The position numbers and the translations under genes are program-made. From NCBI RefSeq assembly GCF_004168255.1, contig NZ_SEWG01000003.1, positions 558,001-622,000 of the forward strand: 64,000 bases of DNA, read 5' to 3'. Under the pieces are notes generated by a model. The model was not told the origin of the DNA and did no database searches. It was given only the letters and a program-made list of their open reading frames with translations. The first letter of the stretch is position 1. Every line of letters begins with the position of its first letter. This DNA is from Mucilaginibacter terrigena. Its GTDB lineage: Bacteria; Bacteroidota; Bacteroidia; Sphingobacteriales; Sphingobacteriaceae. Shown here one piece after another: positions 61,668-64,000 of this stretch.

Positions 61668-62346
61668 AAAAATAAAATCACAGGCAGATAAAATCAGCCG
61701 CAAAAGTAAGAGGTTGCTGGCATTTACTATAATGACAGTAACAGCCTCGGCCATAGGAACAAACGCTGATGCCCAAACCTTTGCTGAATGGTTTAAGCAG
61801 AAAAGTACTCAGAAAAAGTATTTGTTACAGCAAATTGCCGCATTGCAAGTCTACGCCTCCTATTACAAAGCAGGTAACAATATTGCCCGAAACGGTTTGG
61901 GATCAATTACAGGCTGGTTAAATTCTGAATATGGCCTGCATAACACCTATTATGATAAAATGCTGTTTGTGAATCCTGTCGTTAAAGACAATAAAAAGGT
62001 AAGTGACATCATTGGTTGGCAATCGGATATTCTAAAGCGTATGAGCAACTTGGATAAGACAAGCAACCTGACCACTAATGAAAAAAAATACATAGGCCAG
62101 GTAAAAGCGGCGCTTTTTAGCGACTGCGATCAACAAATCACAGAATTGCAGAACGTTGTGACAAATAATAAGCTAAAAATGAGTGATGAGGATAGGTTAA
62201 AACGTATTGGCATTATCCATACCGCTATGCAAAGTAACTATCGTTTTGCTTCATCATTTTCAAATCAGATTAAAGTGTATGCGGTTCAGCGAGACAAAGA
62301 GGCCAATAGCGTAATAATGGAAAAAAAGATATACGGTATTCAATAA
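61654..62346 (+). CDS. TraI-like conjugation protein, paralogue 2
   Basis: A 230-residue exported protein starting at the ATG at 61654, 14 bases before the stop of paralogue 1, so the two are translationally coupled; an in-frame start at 61627 would overlap more. The signal region (about residues 20-42, ending TNADAQ) is followed by a helical body. The C-terminal pattern is shared: a NKLKMSDEDRLKRIG segment and a final KKIYGIQ. It is the most divergent of the triplet in its middle part (WFKQKSTQKKYLLQQIAALQ). A role in the conjugation channel or pilus tip is inferred from the family. Confidence 0.7.
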   Translation: MESIKKIKSQADKISRKSKRLLAFTIMTVTASAIGTNADAQTFAEWFKQKSTQKKYLLQQIAALQVYASYYKAGNNIARNGLGSITGWLNSEYGLHNTYYDKMLFVNPVVKDNKKVSDIIGWQSDILKRMSNLDKTSNLTTNEKKYIGQVKAALFSDCDQQITELQNVVTNNKLKMSDEDRLKRIGIIHTAMQSNYRFASSFSNQIKVYAVQRDKEANSVIMEKKIYGIQ

Positions 62347-62355
62347 ACGAACATT

Positions 62356-63003
62356 ATGAAAAAGCACCTCACAAACATCATAATATGCCTGGTGATTTCA
62401 ATATTCACCATAACAGCAAAAAATGGTTATGCGCAAGCCCAGGAAATGCAGCAACTGTTATTGAATATTGAAAAACTTACACAATTGAAAGGCATTTTAA
62501 GGGATATGAAAACTGGTTATCAAATCTACCAGCAAGGTTATAGCAGCATCTCCCAATTGTCAAAAGGTAATTTTAATCTACATAGCATCTACTTGAACGG
62601 CCTTCTTTCAGTTACACCTGCGGTCAGGAATTATGGCAGGGTACCTGAAATTATCACCCAACAAGCCAGTTTGATAAGTGAATATAAGAACGCTTATAAT
62701 CGGTTCAAACAAAGCGGTGCGTTTAGCGCAAGTGAACTCAACTATATGGGAAGTGTTTACTCGCAACTGGTTAATCAAAGCCTTCAAAATCTCGACGAAT
62801 TAACAAATGTACTTACCGCAGGAAAACTGCGAATGTCTGATGAAGAAAGGATCAAAGCTATTAATCGGATCTATTTAAGCAGTTGTGATAAGCTTCAGTT
62901 TCTACGATATTTCAACAGACAAGGTGTATTGTTAAATATTCAGCGGAGCAAGGATATTGGTAATTCGCGAACATTAAAGCAGCTCTACGGCATAAACAAA
63001 TAA
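62356..63003 (+). CDS. TraI-like conjugation protein, paralogue 3
   Basis: A 215-residue exported protein with a signal ending NGYAQ near residue 26. Its body is helical, with LIEKLTQLKG-like amphipathic helices (seen as NIEKLTQLKGILRDM), and its second half is close to paralogue 1: LISEYKNAYNRFKQS versus LVREYKRAWNLFRQD, QNLDELTNVLTAGKLRMSDE, and the ending RTLKQLYGINK. It lies 9 bases after paralogue 2 and 10 bases before traJ. The family points to a VirB5/TrbJ-like or channel-associated function. Confidence 0.72.
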   Translation: MKKHLTNIIICLVISIFTITAKNGYAQAQEMQQLLLNIEKLTQLKGILRDMKTGYQIYQQGYSSISQLSKGNFNLHSIYLNGLLSVTPAVRNYGRVPEIITQQASLISEYKNAYNRFKQSGAFSASELNYMGSVYSQLVNQSLQNLDELTNVLTAGKLRMSDEERIKAINRIYLSSCDKLQFLRYFNRQGVLLNIQRSKDIGNSRTLKQLYGINK

Positions 63004-63013
63004 TCTCATTTTT

Positions 63014-64000
63014 ATGAAAAAGAAGATTTTTTACACCGCAATTTTTGCGGTAACGGGGATAGCTTTTCCTTTTTTTTCCAAAGCGCAAGGATTGGCTAAT
63101 GATATTCAAGGCTTGCAAGGCACCCTTAATGATGTATATAACGATATGCTGCCTATGTGTAGTCAGTTAATCGGAGTTGGTCGGGCAATAGCCGGGTTTG
63201 GCGCATTGTGGTACATCGGCAGCAGGGTATGGCGGCAAATAGCCAGTGCTGAACCGATTGATTTTTACCCGCTAATGCGTCCTTTCGCATTAGGAATAGC
63301 TATTTTATTATTCCCTACGGTGATAGCAATTATTAATGGCATCATGTCACCAACTGTAAGTGCAACAGGCGGCATGGTTCAAAACTCTGATGCCGCAATC
63401 GCGGCACTTTTGAAAGCAAAAGAAACCGCAGTTCAAAAGACCGACACTTGGCAGATGTATGTCGGTGCTGATGGTGATGGTGACCGGGAAAAATGGTATA
63501 AATATACACATCCCGAAGATAAAGATGGAAGCGGTGAAGGGGTACTTGCCAGTGTAGGCAATGATATGAAATTTGCAATGTCTAAGGCATCTTACAATTT
63601 TCGAAATTCGGTTAAGCAATGGATGAGTGAAGTGTTACAGGTGCTTTTTGAAGCAGCCGCACTTTGTATAAACACCATCAGGACTTTCTATCTGGTCATA
63701 CTCGCTATCCTGGGGCCTATTGTTTTTGGCTTAGCGGTTTTCGATGGCTTCCAGCATACCTTAACCGTATGGCTGGCTAAGTATATCAATGTATTTCTAT
63801 GGTTACCAGTTGCCAATATTTTCGGTGCCATCATCGGCAAGGTGCAGGAGAATATGTTGAAACTGGATATCAATCAAGTTCAAAGTGCCGGTGATACATT
63901 CTTCAGTTCTACCGACACTGCTTATCTCATCTTTTTGATCATTGGCATTATAGGCTACTTCACCGTACCAAGTGTAGCCAATTACATTGTTAATGCGGGT
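63014..64000 (+). CDS. traJ: TraJ, VirB6-like polytopic conjugation protein (truncated by window)
   Basis: The frame is open for exactly 329 codons and continues beyond the window. A signal-like segment (residues 1-25, ending FSKAQG) is followed by a helical region and multiple membrane segments, including LIGVGRAIAGFGALWYIG near residues 52-69, PFAIGIAILLFPTVIAIING near 90-109, and later YLVILAILGPIVFGLAVFDG. A loop of about 80 residues between them is soluble. This matches TraJ of CTnDOT-like elements, the counterpart of VirB6/TrbL, which forms part of the inner-membrane channel. It directly follows the TraI-like triplet, as expected. Confidence 0.88.
   Translation, partial: MKKKIFYTAIFAVTGIAFPFFSKAQGLANDIQGLQGTLNDVYNDMLPMCSQLIGVGRAIAGFGALWYIGSRVWRQIASAEPIDFYPLMRPFALGIAILLFPTVIAIINGIMSPTVSATGGMVQNSDAAIAALLKAKETAVQKTDTWQMYVGADGDGDREKWYKYTHPEDKDGSGEGVLASVGNDMKFAMSKASYNFRNSVKQWMSEVLQVLFEAAALCINTIRTFYLVILAILGPIVFGLAVFDGFQHTLTVWLAKYINVFLWLPVANIFGAIIGKVQENMLKLDINQVQSAGDTFFSSTDTAYLIFLIIGIIGYFTVPSVANYIVNAG

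Larger units (their letters stand above)
47750..64000 (+). mobile_element. CTnDOT-like integrative conjugative element, left part
   Basis: From about 47,750 gene content changes from catabolic genes to mobilisation and transfer genes, and base composition becomes visibly more AT-rich. The element contains cargo (AIPR), an HTH protein, ParA, an RHH protein, candidate oriT, relaxase, VirD4-like coupling protein, XRE and RteC regulators, and tra genes in CTnDOT order (TraE, TraF, TraG, TraI-like, TraJ). The right end, TraK onward, and any integrase and attR lie outside the window. The sequence from 47,771 to 47,927 holds no gene; it shows a GGTGACC/GGTTACC inverted pair near 47,830-47,850 and a TGTACTTA direct repeat nearby, which could be integrase arm sites. 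Confidence 0.85.

Overview
The window looks like a chromosome segment of a Bacteroidota, most likely a Sphingobacteriaceae member close to Mucilaginibacter or Pedobacter. The case rests on a SusC/SusD pair, FHS-type sugar porter, the bifunctional rhamnulose-1-phosphate aldolase/dehydrogenase, DUF4133/DUF4134 conjugation proteins, lipoproteins made next to glycosidases, and mostly poor Shine-Dalgarno sites. No full rRNA, tRNA, IS or CRISPR array is present.

Region 1 (1-11,715) is an L-rhamnose locus. It has the end of the proton symporter RhaT, the aldolase/dehydrogenase fusion, a RhaI-type isomerase and a rhamnulokinase. These are followed by secreted enzymes: a GH43-like protein, an unrecognised barrel protein and a GH78 alpha-L-rhamnosidase. 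A strong palindrome lies between the two divergent secreted-enzyme genes.

Region 2 (11,733-17,765, minus strand) is the most novel part: a class II lanthipeptide operon. It has a LanM synthetase with a Cys-Cys-Gly zinc motif in the cyclase (as in ProcM-like enzymes), a Nif11-leader precursor with a four-cysteine core, an unrecognised 350-residue protein, and a 450-residue protein whose halves both look like CYTH/triphosphate-tunnel domains. No exporter/protease is seen nearby. An MpaB-like (DUF2236) protein and a DUF2809 membrane protein lie upstream, probably as a separate transcript.

Region 3 (19,018-46,777) is a polysaccharide utilisation and amino-sugar locus. It holds a HisD-like dehydrogenase with a GntP permease, SusC, SusD, a DUF1735-tachylectin-like lipoprotein, two GH89 alpha-N-acetylglucosaminidases, a GH20 hexosaminidase, three GH43 proteins, a DeoR repressor, MurQ, a ceramidase-like protein with an inserted propeller, an FHS sugar transporter, a BadF-type amino-sugar kinase and a NagB-LmbE fusion. 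A 43-bp operator with identical spacing lies before hisD, before susC and between deoR and the second GH89 gene, tying these transcripts into one regulon. The likely target is a glycan rich in alpha- and beta-GlcNAc. Its sugars would be imported, phosphorylated, deacetylated and deaminated to fructose-6-phosphate.

Region 4 (46,888-47,653) is a methionine aminopeptidase gene split by one extra A in an A5 run. Region 5 (about 47,750 to beyond 64,000) is the left part of a CTnDOT-like integrative conjugative element. It is visibly more AT-rich and appears inserted at the 3' end of a minus-strand tRNA gene, whose terminator is still present. It carries an AIPR abortive-infection protein, an HTH protein, ParA with flanking repeats, an RHH protein, a candidate oriT, MobC-like, relaxase and VirD4-like proteins, XRE and RteC regulators, and a tra operon (TraE, TraF, TraG, a small lipoprotein, three tandem TraI-like paralogues, TraJ) that runs off the window. 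No integrase is in view.
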